Source: Lachnospiraceae bacterium (GTDB lineage Bacteria > Bacillota > Clostridia > Lachnospirales > Lachnospiraceae). Taken from it: a stretch of DNA of 64,000 nucleotides. The translations under genes and the position numbers were made by a program. Below the pieces are notes generated by a model. It ran no database searches and was not told the origin of the DNA. It saw only the letters and a list, made by a program, of their open reading frames with translations. This document shows positions 43,083 through 52,400 of this stretch, piece after piece. The stretch covers positions 19,727-83,726 of the forward strand of contig QOUV01000009.1 of NCBI GenBank assembly GCA_003862155.1, written 5' to 3'. Position 1 is the first letter of the stretch; every line of letters starts with the position of its first letter.

Positions 43083-43560
43083 GATTACGTATTGTAAATG
43101 AAAAATGAGCCTGAGTCCGTAAAAGCAAGCAGGGGATTACGGACTGGGGAAGGAAAATGAGTGTGAGTCCGTAAATGCGAGTGGGGATTTACGGACTTGA
43201 GACGAAAAACGAGCCTGAGTCTGTAAAGATACCTTGGGGATTACGTACTGGGGAAGGGAAATTAGTGTGAGTCCGTAAATGAAGTTAGAAGATTACGTAC
43301 TGGAACTGGAAAATGCTTCTGAGTCCGTAAAAGCAAGCAAGGGATTACGTACTGGAGATGAAAAACGAGCCGGAGTCCGTAAATGCAAACAGAGGATTAC
43401 GGACTGGGGCTGAAAAATAGCTGTGAGTCCGTAAATAAAAGTGTGGATTTACGGACTTGAGATGGAAAATGCTTCTGAGTCCGTAAAAGCAAGCAGAAGA
43501 TTACGTACTGGAGATGGAAAACGAGCCGGAGTCTGTAAAAGGAGCCCGGATGGGCGTAGA
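43083..43560 (+). repeat. Array 2: nine tandem units of the 52-bp hairpin repeat
   Basis: Same unit and same orientation as array 1: ATTACG(G/T)ACT, 20-base loop, AGTCCGTAAA, 12-base linker (AGCAAGCAGGGG, TGCAAACAGAGG and similar). Five units carry ATTACGTA in place of ATTACGGA, which breaks one pair of the stem. Ends with GCCCGGATGGGCG-TAG-ATAAACAGATGCC, closely matching the end of array 1. Confidence 0.9.
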
Positions 43561-43607
43561 TAAACAGATGCCGGAAAGGAACGGATAAGAGATTTTTGGC
43601 GGGATAC

Positions 43608-43636
43608 TTGAAAATAGGTTATTTTTCTTGTATGAT
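43608..43636 (+). promoter_or_regulatory. Promoter of the ABC-F gene
   Basis: TTGAAA (43608-43613), 17 bases, TATGAT (43631-43636), 36 bases before the start codon; so the ABC-F gene does not depend on the array 2 promoter. Confidence 0.65.
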
Positions 43637-43671
43637 AAGAAAAGTTTTGCAGAATACAATGGAGGAAAAGC

Positions 43672-45315
43672 ATGATACAGGCTTCAAACATTTCGCTGCG
43701 TGTCGGAAAGAAGGCACTTTTCGAGGACGTAAATATCAAGTTCACAGAGGGCAACTGCTATGGAATCATCGGCGCCAATGGAGCAGGAAAGTCCACATTT
43801 TTAAAGATCCTGTCAGGACGTCTTGAACCGACCACAGGTGAGATAACGATAACACCTGGTCAGAGACTTTCATTCCTGGAGCAGGACCAGTTCAAATACG
43901 ATGACCAGATCGTGCTCGATACAGTAATCCAGGGAAACCAGCATCTCTACGATGTAAGGCAGGAAAAAGATGCACTGTACGCGAAGCCGGATTTCTCGGA
44001 TGAAGATGGAATCAGGGCCTCGGAGCTCGAGGCAGAGTTCGCCGATATGGACGGATGGAATGCAGAGAGTGACGCCGAGACACTTCTGAACGGACTTGGA
44101 GTATCGGAGGAGAATCATCAGAAAAAAATGGGCGACCTCCCGGGCGCATTAAAGGTCAAGGTACTTCTTGCGAGAGCACTTTTCGGAAATCCGGATATTC
44201 TGCTTCTCGATGAGCCTACGAACCACCTCGATCTCGACGCTATCGGCTGGCTCGAGGAATTTCTTATAAATTTTGAAAATACAGTCATCGTCGTATCGCA
44301 TGACAGATATTTTTTAAATAAAGTTTGTACGCACATCGCAGACATCGACTATGGCAAGATCCAGCTGTATTCAGGAAACTATGACTTCTGGTACGAGTCC
44401 TCACAGCTGATCTTAAAGCAGAGAAAAGAAGAGAATAAGAAGAAGGAAGAGCAGATCAAAGAGCTGAAGGAATTCATCTCGAGATTCTCGGCAAATGCCG
44501 CAAAGAGCAAACAGGCTACATCACGAAAGAGAGCACTTGAGAAGATTCAGCTCGATGACATCCGCCCGTCTTCCAGAAAATATCCATTTATTGATTTCAG
44601 ACCGAAGAGAGAGATCGGAAACGAAGTTCTGACAGTTGACGGACTCACAAAGACCATCAATGGAAAGAAAGTCCTGGACAATGTTTCATTCGTAGTCGGA
44701 CACGATGACAAGATCGCATTTGTCGGAGGAAATGAAGCCGCAAAGACGACGCTCTTCGAGATCCTCTCTGGCAATATGGAACCGGACAGTGGAAGCTACA
44801 AGTGGGGCGTTACGACATCCCAGTCATATTTTCCAAAGGACAATTCAAAGATTTTCGACGACAACGATATGATAATAGCCGACTGGCTTACGCAGTTCTC
44901 CGAGATAAAGGACGCGACCTATGTCAGAGGATTCCTCGGAAGAATGCTCTTCAAGGGTGAGGACGGCAACAAGAAGATGAAGGTCCTCTCCGGAGGCGAG
45001 AAAGTTCGAGTTCTGCTTTCGAGAATGATGATCGAAGCGTCAAATGTTCTGATCCTCGATGAGCCTACGGACCATCTGGATATGGAATCTATTACGGCGC
45101 TTAACCAGGGAATGAAAAAGTTCAAGGGAGTGATCCTTTTCTCATCGAGAGATCACGAGATCGTCGAGACTACGGCAAACCGAATCATCGAGTTTCTGCC
45201 GGATGGAGGAATGATCGACAAAGTCACGACTTACGACGAGTATCTCGAGTCAGATGAGATGGCCAGAAAGAGAACTGTATATAATACGACAGACGACGAG
45301 GAGTCGGACGACTGA
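43672..45315 (+). CDS. YbiT-like ABC-F ATPase
   Basis: 547 residues with two ABC domains and no membrane part; a ribosome-associated translation factor family. The closest match I recall is YbiT: GIIGANGAGKSTFLKILSG (Walker A1), the degenerate first signature GDLPGALKVKVLLARAL, LLDEPTNHLDLDAIGWLEEF and the linker RFSANAAKSKQATSRKRALE. The second domain is less canonical: Walker A reads GGNEAAKTTLFEIL, the signature VLSGGEKVRVLLSRMM is normal, and the switch region reads SSRDHE in place of SHDRE. GGAGGAAAAGC precedes the ATG. The stop begins a TGACCGAAAGC element. Confidence 0.92.
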   Translation: MIQASNISLRVGKKALFEDVNIKFTEGNCYGIIGANGAGKSTFLKILSGRLEPTTGEITITPGQRLSFLEQDQFKYDDQIVLDTVIQGNQHLYDVRQEKDALYAKPDFSDEDGIRASELEAEFADMDGWNAESDAETLLNGLGVSEENHQKKMGDLPGALKVKVLLARALFGNPDILLLDEPTNHLDLDAIGWLEEFLINFENTVIVVSHDRYFLNKVCTHIADIDYGKIQLYSGNYDFWYESSQLILKQRKEENKKKEEQIKELKEFISRFSANAAKSKQATSRKRALEKIQLDDIRPSSRKYPFIDFRPKREIGNEVLTVDGLTKTINGKKVLDNVSFVVGHDDKIAFVGGNEAAKTTLFEILSGNMEPDSGSYKWGVTTSQSYFPKDNSKIFDDNDMIIADWLTQFSEIKDATYVRGFLGRMLFKGEDGNKKMKVLSGGEKVRVLLSRMMIEASNVLILDEPTDHLDMESITALNQGMKKFKGVILFSSRDHEIVETTANRIIEFLPDGGMIDKVTTYDEYLESDEMARKRTVYNTTDDEESDD

Positions 45316-45546
45316 CCGAAAGCTTCGAGATGAGAGCGAGCCGAAGGCGAAGCTCGAATCCGAAGCGAGGTCGTTCTGTGCGCTTAGCGAGAGCAAGCCG
45401 GAGGCGTAGCTCGAGCTTAGCAAACAGAACTTCAAAAGACACAGAGACGAAGACGAGCGTAAGCGAAGTCTGAGTCATGTGCGAGGTCGTTCTTTGAGAT
45501 TAAAGAGAGCGAGCCAAAGGAGAAACTCGAGTTTAGCGAAAAGAAC
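45313..45546 (+). repeat. Stop-codon-linked hairpin element, locus 3
   Basis: Four modules in a row after TGACCGAAAGC: GCTTCG/CGAAGC (45322-45366) with inner GAGC/GCTC and GCC/GGC; GTTCTGT/ACAGAAC (45373-45430); CACA/TGTG (45440-45481) with inner AGAC/GTCT; GTTCTTT/AAAGAAC (45489-45546). Both outer and inner stems differ from loci 1 and 2 but stay complementary. Confidence 0.8.
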
Positions 45547-45585
45547 TTCATTATATAGCCTGCTTGTTACCTGGCCTGCTTGTTA

Positions 45586-45610
45586 CCGCCCTGCGGGGCG
45601 GTTTTTTTAA
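45586..45610 (+). terminator. Terminator before the PFOR gene
   Basis: CCGCCC (45586-45591), TGCG, GGGCGG (45596-45601) and seven T. It ends the ABC-F transcript after the hairpin element. Confidence 0.88.
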
Positions 45611-45666
45611 TGGCTAAAATGATAGAGCTGTATCGTATAAAAAACACCTAAGAATTGTAAAAATCA

Positions 45667-45695
45667 TTGAATTTTTTGTGCAAAAATACTATATT
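45667..45695 (+). promoter_or_regulatory. Promoter of the PFOR gene
   Basis: TTGAAT (45667-45672), 17 bases, TATATT (45690-45695). Confidence 0.6.
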
Positions 45696-45788
45696 TAAAA
45701 AGGCGGACAAAAACGGCTATCGTGCCGCGTATTCATGTAATGGTTAGGCATGAAGGTCGTCAATAGTATAGTAGTAGGAGGAAAGACA

Positions 45789-48700
45789 ATGATCAAAAGA
45801 TCAATGAAGACCATGGATGGAAACCATGCAGCCGCACATGCATCATATGCATTCACGGATGTTGCAGCTATCTATCCTATCACACCTTCATCAGTTATGG
45901 CAGAAGCTACTGATGAGTGGGCTACTGCAGGCAGAAAGAATATTTTCGGCCAGACAGTACAGATCACTGAGATGCAGTCTGAGGGAGGTGCTTCAGGCGC
46001 TGTTCACGGTTCACTCGCAGCCGGCGCACTTACCACCACATTCACCGCATCACAGGGACTTTTACTTATGATCCCTAACCTCTATAAGATTGCAGGTGAA
46101 GGACTTCCAGGAGTATTTAACGTATCAGCACGTTGCGTTGCTACACATGCGCTGAATATCTTCGGAGACCATTCAGATGTTTACGCTTGCCGTCAGACAG
46201 GTTGCGCAATGCTTTGCGAAGGATCTGTTCAGGAAGTTATGGATCTGACTCCTGTTGCACATCTTGCAGCACTCGAGGGACATACTCCATTCATTAACTT
46301 CTTCGATGGATTCCGTACATCACACGAGATTCAGAAGATTGAGACATGGGATTACAAAGATCTCGCAGATATGCTCGACATGAACCTTGTTGAGGAGTTC
46401 AGAAAGAACGCTCTTAACCCAGAGCATCCGAAGGAGATGGGCTCAGCTCAGAACCCGGATCTGTTCTTCCAGACTCGTGAGGCTTGCAACGAGCGTTATA
46501 ACGCTCTTCCGGCTATCGTTACCAAGTACATGAACAAGGTTAACGAGAAGATCGGTACAAATTACGCACTGTTTAACTACTATGGCGATCCAGAAGCTGA
46601 GAGCATCATCATCGCTATGGGTTCAGTTACAGATACTATCGATGAGACTATTGATTACCTTCGCAAGGAAGGCGAGAAGGTCGGCGTAGTTAAAGTCAGA
46701 CTTTATCGTCCGTTCGTTAAGGAAGCCCTTGTTGCAGCTATTCCTAAGTCAGTTAAGAGAATCTCAGTTCTCGACAGAACTAAGGAGCCAGGCGCTATGG
46801 GTGATCCTCTTTACCTTGATGTTGTTGCAGCACTCAAGGGAACAGAGTTCGAGAAGGTCCCTGTTTACACAGGCCGTTACGGACTTGGTTCAAAGGATAC
46901 TACACCAGGACAGATCATCGCTGTATTCAGAAATACAGAGAAGCCACAGTTCACCATCGGTATCACAGATGATGTTACCAACCTTTCACTTGAGGTTAAG
47001 GAGAACCCTGTTACTACACCAGAGGGAACTACAAACTGCAAGTTCTGGGGTCTCGGCGCAGATGGTACTGTAGGTGCTAACAAGAACTCAATCAAGATCA
47101 TCGGCGACAACACCGATATGTACGCACAGGCATACTTCGATTATGATTCAAAGAAGTCCGGCGGTGTTACTATTTCACATCTTCGTTTCGGACATCAGCC
47201 TATCAGATCTACATACCTGATCTCACAGGCTAACTTCGTAGCATGCCACTGCACAGCTTACATCTATAAGTACAACATGGTTCAGGACCTTGTTCCAGGC
47301 GGCACATTCCTGTTCAACACTCAGTGGACAGAGGATGAGCTTGATGAGAAGCTTCCTGGCCAGGTAAAGAGATACATTGCTCAGAACAACATCAACTTCT
47401 ACATCATTGATGGTGTTAAGATCGGTAAGGAGATCGGACTTGGAAAGCGTATCAACACTGTCCTTCAGTCAGCATTCTTCTCACTGACAAAGCTCATCCC
47501 TGAGGAGAAGGTTCTCAAACTCATGAAGGATGCAGCTAAGGCTTCATATGCTCGTAAGGGTGATGATGTCGTAAAGATGAACTGGGATGCCATCGATGCT
47601 GGTGCTACAGCTTATCACAAGGTTAACGTACCTGAGAGCTGGAAAGACGCCAAGGATGATGACTACTCAAGAGAAATCACTGGCGACAGAGCTGATGCCG
47701 TTGAGTTCGTTAAGGACATCCAGGTTAAGGTTAACGCTCAGCAGGGTAACACAATCCCTGTATCTGTAGTTAAGAAGTATGCAGATGGTTCTACACCTTC
47801 CGGCACAGCTGCTTTCGAGAAGCGTGGTGTTGCTACAGATGTTCCTGTTTGGGATGTTAATAAGTGTATTCAGTGTAACCAGTGTTCACTTGTATGCCCT
47901 CACGCTGCAATCCGTCCAGTAGCTATGACAGCTGACGAGGCTGCTAAGGCTCCAGAGGGAATGCCGATGAAGGATATGAACGGCATGCCTGGATACAAGT
48001 TCGCTATCGATATTTCAGCTTATGACTGCACAGGCTGCGGTTCATGCGCTAATGTCTGCCCTGTAAGCTGCCTTACAATGAGCTCATTCGAAGAGAACGA
48101 GGACGAGCAGAAGTACTTCGATTATGCAGTATCACTTCCTGAGAAGGAAGAGGTTGTTGAGAAGTTTAAGATCAACACAGTTAAGGGTTCACAGTTCAAG
48201 AAGCCATTACTTGAGTTCTCAGGAGCTTGCGGCGGCTGCGGTGAGACACCTTATGCTAAGCTTATTACACAGCTGTTTGGTGACAGAATGTATGTTGCAA
48301 ATGCTACCGGATGCTCATCTATCTGGGGCAACTCATCACCATCTACTCCTTACACAGTAAACGACCAGGGCAAGGGTGTTGCTTGGTCTAACTCACTGTT
48401 CGAGGATGCAGCTGAGTTTGGATATGGTATGCTTCTCGCTCAGAGAGCTATCCGTGACAGACTTAAGAGACAGCTCGATGATATGAACGCTACAGGCGAG
48501 CTTGCAGACGCTATCAAAGAGTGGAACGATACATTCGAAGTTGGCGCTACAAATGGTGCCGCTACAGATAAGCTTGTTGCAGCCCTTGAGAAGGACGGCA
48601 GCGATGCAGCCAAGGCTATCCTTGAAGAGAAGGATTTCTTATCCAAGAAGTCACAGTGGGTATTCGGTGGCGATGGATGGGCTTACGATATCGGCTACGG

Positions 48701-49307
48701 CGGCCTCGATCAGGTTATCGCTTCTGGCAGAGATATCAATATCCTCGTTCTGGATACTGAGGTTTACTCTAACACAGGTGGTCAGTCATCTAAGTCAACT
48801 CCTTGCGGTGCTACAGCTCAGTTCGCTGCAGGTGGTAAAGAGACTAAGAAGAAGGATCTCGCTGGAATGGCTATGTCTTATGGCTATGTATATGTTGCTC
48901 AGATCGACATGGGCGCTAACATGGCTCAGGCAGTTAAGGCTATCGCAGAGGCTGAGGCTTATCCAGGACCATCACTTATCATTGCTTATGCTCCATGTAT
49001 CAACCATGGTATCAAGAAGGGCATGGCAAAGGCTATGACTGAGGAGAAGCTTGCTGTTGAGTCAGGTTACTGGTTCAACTTCAGATTCAACCCGGCTCTT
49101 GCTAAGGAAGGTAAGGACGCATTCATCCTTGATTCCAAGAAGCCTACTGGCAGCTATCAGGACTTCCTGAAGGGCGAGAACAGATACGCAGCTCTTGCAA
49201 AGTTCAATCCGAACAAGGCAGCCAAGCTGTTCGCAGAGTCAGAGGAGCAGTCAAAGGAGCACTACGAATACCTGACAAAGATGGTAGACGTTTACAAGGC
49301 CGACTAA
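45789..49307 (+). CDS. nifJ: Pyruvate:ferredoxin (flavodoxin) oxidoreductase
   Basis: 1172 residues, the single-chain form. It oxidises pyruvate to acetyl-CoA and CO2 with ferredoxin reduction, the central anaerobic step. In order: TPP-interacting domain (MDGNHAAAHASYAFTDVAAI, YPITPSS), domain II, CoA-side domain, a two-cluster ferredoxin domain (CIQCNQCSLVCPHAAIRPV about 694; CTGCGSCANVCPVSCL about 747) and the C-terminal TPP domain (GACGGCGETPYAKL, GDGWAYDIGYGGLDQVI, EVYSNTGGQSSKSTP). Codon choice is strongly biased (GCT, CTT, GTT, TTC), which suggests high expression. AGGAGGAAAGACA precedes the ATG at 45789; an earlier in-frame ATG at 45750 has no such site. Confidence 0.97.
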   Translation: MIKRSMKTMDGNHAAAHASYAFTDVAAIYPITPSSVMAEATDEWATAGRKNIFGQTVQITEMQSEGGASGAVHGSLAAGALTTTFTASQGLLLMIPNLYKIAGEGLPGVFNVSARCVATHALNIFGDHSDVYACRQTGCAMLCEGSVQEVMDLTPVAHLAALEGHTPFINFFDGFRTSHEIQKIETWDYKDLADMLDMNLVEEFRKNALNPEHPKEMGSAQNPDLFFQTREACNERYNALPAIVTKYMNKVNEKIGTNYALFNYYGDPEAESIIIAMGSVTDTIDETIDYLRKEGEKVGVVKVRLYRPFVKEALVAAIPKSVKRISVLDRTKEPGAMGDPLYLDVVAALKGTEFEKVPVYTGRYGLGSKDTTPGQIIAVFRNTEKPQFTIGITDDVTNLSLEVKENPVTTPEGTTNCKFWGLGADGTVGANKNSIKIIGDNTDMYAQAYFDYDSKKSGGVTISHLRFGHQPIRSTYLISQANFVACHCTAYIYKYNMVQDLVPGGTFLFNTQWTEDELDEKLPGQVKRYIAQNNINFYIIDGVKIGKEIGLGKRINTVLQSAFFSLTKLIPEEKVLKLMKDAAKASYARKGDDVVKMNWDAIDAGATAYHKVNVPESWKDAKDDDYSREITGDRADAVEFVKDIQVKVNAQQGNTIPVSVVKKYADGSTPSGTAAFEKRGVATDVPVWDVNKCIQCNQCSLVCPHAAIRPVAMTADEAAKAPEGMPMKDMNGMPGYKFAIDISAYDCTGCGSCANVCPVSCLTMSSFEENEDEQKYFDYAVSLPEKEEVVEKFKINTVKGSQFKKPLLEFSGACGGCGETPYAKLITQLFGDRMYVANATGCSSIWGNSSPSTPYTVNDQGKGVAWSNSLFEDAAEFGYGMLLAQRAIRDRLKRQLDDMNATGELADAIKEWNDTFEVGATNGAATDKLVAALEKDGSDAAKAILEEKDFLSKKSQWVFGGDGWAYDIGYGGLDQVIASGRDINILVLDTEVYSNTGGQSSKSTPCGATAQFAAGGKETKKKDLAGMAMSYGYVYVAQIDMGANMAQAVKAIAEAEAYPGPSLIIAYAPCINHGIKKGMAKAMTEEKLAVESGYWFNFRFNPALAKEGKDAFILDSKKPTGSYQDFLKGENRYAALAKFNPNKAAKLFAESEEQSKEHYEYLTKMVDVYKAD

Positions 49308-49333
49308 TCCTTCGACATAATTTAAGAATCGAT

Positions 49334-49397
49334 CAGATGTGGAGGCATACTTCACATCTGAAATCAGGCGGTGCCGCGATTGCGGTACCGCTTTTCT
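49334..49397 (+). terminator. Two hairpins after the PFOR gene
   Basis: CAGATGT (49334-49340)/ACATCTG (49354-49360), then GCGGTGCCGC (49368-49377)/GCGGTACCGC (49382-49391) followed by TTTTCTTG. The second is a likely terminator. Confidence 0.78.
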
Positions 49398-49437
49398 TGT
49401 GGTAAAATAACATTCAGGTTACAAAAAGGAGATACAG

Positions 49438-52400
49438 ATGAACTGGAAAAAAATGTTCAAAAAGTCCGTCCTTTTGGACGCAGAAGACCTGGCAAAATAC
49501 GGCAAAGTGGAGCTGTATTCGAGGGACAATAATCTCTATACCGGAAATGTTACCGATCCATTTGGATACACGAACACGGTACAGATTATTGACAATGGAG
49601 ATAATATGCCTCCGTCACTGTACTGCAGCTGTGAAGATTTTTTAAATGGAAAGCGGTGCGCACACTTAGCCGCTTTTTTTGATTATCTGGATCAGTTGAA
49701 AAGCCACGGCAGACTTTCAGGAAATGAGAAGGATTTGATGTCTCCGGAAGAGGTGTTTCCAATGCCGAAAGAGGACGACAGCGATCTCCCTGCTTATCAG
49801 AGGCAGTACCGGTTTTTTACAGTTTCAAAGGCATTAAAAAATTATACGATTACAAAAGGAGCCTTTGAAAAGGCCAGGGAGATCATCTCAAGAAATGAGA
49901 TGACTATCACTGAGGTCAGGACTGGTTTTGTAAATACGAACAGATACGATTACGTGCCTGATTACGATGACAACCACGCTCTCTTTGTGACGGCCAGCTT
50001 TTCGGGTGACATCTCTGCAAGATATGGCAGGAACCATGGCGGGCGCGTAATAAAGCTTATCCTTCTGACAGAGGATATGCTGTACTATCACTGCGGAGTT
50101 CCAGGGTGCGACAGATACGATTCGTATTACGGAATCTATCCGCTTTCGGATCGTGAAAAGAAGGAACCGCTCTGTGAGCATGTTCTGGCAGCTCTTATCC
50201 TTACGAATAATTACCTGATCGAGAATCCGAATGTGGCCGACTCGACAGACATCACAGGACAAAAGCTTCTGGCAGGCTTTGCCGAGAATGGTTTTGTTCC
50301 AAATGGCACAAAGCTTGACAAAAACGTGATCATCACGCCGCGACTCAAGCTGGTTTCTGCTGAGAGAAATTACTATTACAATAACCACTGGTACTACGGG
50401 ACAAGTCCCCAGCTCCGGGTGGATTTTAAGGTCGGGACGGATCGCCCATACCTGGTAAAGAGCCTTTACGACCTTATTGACAAATATCGAAGCAGAGATG
50501 TCTATCCTCTTGGCAAGAAATCCAGCATTCTCTTTGCGAAGCAGGATTTTACGGATACCTCAAAGAAAATGTACGATTTCATAGTCTCGTATGTAGAGGA
50601 GGAATCCTACAGACAGGATCTGACCGATGGCAATAAGACCATGACAGCGAAGGAGTTCACGCTTTATGGACAGCGCCTCGATGAATTTTTCGATATGGTT
50701 GAGGGAAAGTCCTTGGACATCGTGGCAAAGGACATGGATGACGAGGTCAGGAGTCCGGTGAAGGCCGAGGAAAAAGACCTTGTGATCTCTCTTACAGCTA
50801 ATGCGAATCTCGATCCGGACGGAGAGTTCAACGGGATTTCGCTGAGCGGATACGTGCCTCCGGTGATCGAGGGAATCAGGGGAGCCTACTACTTCAGCGG
50901 CGGCATTTTTGCGAAGATTTCAAGGGAGAATGCGAAAGTTCTGAAACCATTCATAGAATCCTCCGATAACGGCGATATCGAATTCGTTATAGGACGCAGC
51001 AAACTTGCCCAGTTCTACTACCATATACTTCCGCAGATTGAAAAATACGTCCACCTGAAAAATGAGGACGAGCAGATGATAGAGGCATATCTGCCGCCTG
51101 AATCGACGTTCGCATTTTTCTTAGATGCAGATGAGGAGGACGTGTACTGCGAGGCGAGGGCAGTTTACGGCGATTTTTCATACAATCTGACCGATAAAAA
51201 TGAGGTGCAGGGCGGCGATAACTTTTACCGTGATATAGAGCGCGAGAACCAGATAATCGACGCGGTCAACGGATTTTTCCCGAACTACGATGAAAAAACA
51301 GGCAGGTTCTCCTGTGACAAGGATCCGGACACTGTATTTAATATCATAACAGAGGGCGTGAACGCTCTGATGAAGCTGGGCGACGTAAATACTTCGGACC
51401 AGTTCAACAGGCTTACGGTGCGCCGCGGCTGGCATCTCTCGGTCGGAGTGTCCGTGGACAGCGGACTGTTGTCGCTTAATGTCTTATCGAGCGACATTCC
51501 GATGGAGGAGCTCGCCGACGTGCTCACAAGCTACAGGGCGAAGAGAAAATACCACCGCCTGAAAAATGGTGATTTTCTGTCATTCGAGGACAACGATTCT
51601 GTCGCTGCTCTGGAGGAGATGATGGAGGATCTCCACGTTTCCGTTCAGGAGTTTACAGACGGAAAAATGGATGTCCCGGCCTACAGGGCGCTCTACCTCA
51701 ACAAGATGCTCGAAGAGCACGACGAGATCGCGACAGACAGGGACAGAAATTTCAAGACACTGGTCAAGAATTTCAAGACCACGAAGGATGCAGACTACGA
51801 TGTTCCTAAGTCTTTAAAAAACGTGCTTAGAAATTACCAGAAGGAGGGGTTCAGGTGGATCCTTACACTCGCCGGCTATAACTTCGGCGGAATCCTTGCT
51901 GATGAGATGGGACTTGGCAAGACGCTTCAGATGATCTCGGCTCTTCTATATGAGAGCGAGCAGGGGACGCTTAAGAGAAGCCTTATCGTATGCCCTGCAT
52001 CGCTGGTCTACAACTGGCAGAACGAGTTTACGAGGTTCGCTCCGGGCCTTACCGTAACGCCTGTAGACGGCCCGAAGGCAGGCCGGAAAGAGATAATAGA
52101 CAACAGTGAATCAGACGTCCTTATCACTTCATATGATCTTCTAAGGCGCGACATTAAGCTCTACGAAGGCAAAAGTTTCGACTATATGATCCTCGATGAG
52201 GCACAGTATATAAAGAACCCGAAGTCAGGAATCAGCAAGTCTGTAAAGATCGTAAAGGCAGCCCACAGGTTCGCGCTGACAGGAACTCCGATCGAGAACA
52301 GGCTCTCTGAGCTCTGGAGCATCTTTGATTTTCTGATGCCGGGATTTTTGTACGACTACGAAACCTTCAGGACAAATTATGAGTCGCCGATCGTAAATGA

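Noticed and set aside
41207..43560. CRISPR array interpretation of the 52-bp repeats
   Set aside because: Loops and linkers are also repeated rather than unique, the units are inverted-repeat hairpins, and no cas gene is present.
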